From the NCBI GenBank assembly GCA_035541995.1, contig DATKMG010000524.1:1-13143 (forward strand): 13,143 bases of DNA. Reading direction: 5' to 3'. Origin of the DNA: DATKMG01 sp035541995. Lineage in GTDB: Bacteria > Acidobacteriota > Terriglobia > Versatilivoradales > Versatilivoraceae. Positions 13,000 through 13,143 of this stretch are shown here, piece after piece. The notes beneath the pieces were generated by a model. It searched no databases and had not been told where the DNA came from. It saw only the letters and a program-made list of their open reading frames with translations. Numbering within the stretch: position 1 is the stretch's first letter; each line of letters starts with the position of its first letter. Made by a program: the position numbers and the translations under genes.

Positions 13000-13143
13000 A
13001 TGATCGGCAAAACACTCGGTCACTATCGCATCCTAGACGAAACCTACTATATCAACCTAGCCGAAAGCGTAGGTTTCAAAGCCTTCGGGTTTTCGCAGGA
13101 GAGAACACCCAAGAAACGAACTGAGCCTGAGCGGCTCGATTGG
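13000..13143 (+). pseudogene. Start of a Ser/Thr protein kinase gene, homology lost after 13 residues
   Basis: ATG at 13000 follows AGGAGG by four bases and opens with MIGKTLGHYRILD, the standard N-terminus of Pkn-type (PknB-like) kinases frequent in Acidobacteriota. The next residues should be the glycine-rich ATP loop (GxGxxG). Instead the frame reads ETYYINLAESVGFKAFGF and on, with no glycine loop. Neither other forward frame restores it. The frame is open to the window end (48 residues). A 9-bp inverted repeat (13039-13047 with 13069-13077) begins right at the break. I infer a gene broken by rearrangement or insertion, though a novel protein reusing the start cannot be excluded because the window ends here. 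Confidence 0.5.
13039..13077. repeat. 9-bp inverted repeat at the kinase break
   Basis: GAAACCTAC (13039-13047) is the exact reverse complement of GTAGGTTTC (13069-13077), separated by 21 bases. An imperfect direct repeat overlaps it (CCTAGaCGAAA at 13032 and CCTAGcCGAAA at 13056, ten of eleven). Both start within a few bases of where kinase homology ends. Confidence 0.6.

Noticed and set aside
13039..13077. Integron attC-like site
   Set aside because: The arms do not fit the RYYYAAC/GTTRRRY core, and no integrase or cassette structure is present.

Overview
The window most likely comes from an acidobacterium (phylum Acidobacteriota). The best evidence is an exported von Willebrand A protein of the acidobacterial 'VWFA-related' type, an Hsp100-like single-module AAA+ protein, a YD/RHS-repeat remnant, and a Pkn-type kinase N-terminus reading MIGKTLGHYRILD. 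Base composition looks close to even. TTG and GTG starts are common. No tRNA, rRNA, CRISPR array or complete insertion sequence was seen.

Left part (1-6125, + strand): the end or whole of a small helical protein of unknown function comes first. It is followed by a tightly packed run: a DMT/EamA transporter, acylphosphatase (acyP), the MEP-pathway enzyme IspF, and a three-gene ABC-2 exporter (ATPase plus two permeases). The ATPase and first permease overlap by four bases. A 161-base gap with a start-proximal hairpin separates the two permeases. galT follows with its own strong ribosome binding site and a possible promoter.

Middle part (6174-9867): a minus-strand group holds a CNT nucleoside transporter carrying an unusual two-helix insertion, then the exported VWA protein and a ComEA-like helix-hairpin-helix protein nine bases apart. 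The group ends facing galT. Divergent from the transporter is dtd, the D-aminoacyl-tRNA deacylase. It converges on a tiny exported one-heme protein that has CxxCH but no evident second axial ligand.

Right part (10171-13143): a 438-base intergenic region rich in dyads and a 21-bp-period repeat precedes a stand-alone AAA+ module. This module matches the second ATPase domain of ClpA/ClpB/ClpC and has a SIGF tripeptide where ClpA and ClpC carry their ClpP-docking loop. Beyond it the DNA is decayed. A minus-strand YD/RHS remnant is split by a 316-bp palindrome-rich segment flanked by an 8-bp direct repeat; taking the segment out rejoins the two protein halves in frame. Further hairpins, a tandem 11-mer and the first residues of a Ser/Thr kinase that then loses homology complete the window. 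The most interesting items are the split RHS remnant with its repeat-like insert, and the solitary Hsp100 module with its operator-like upstream region.
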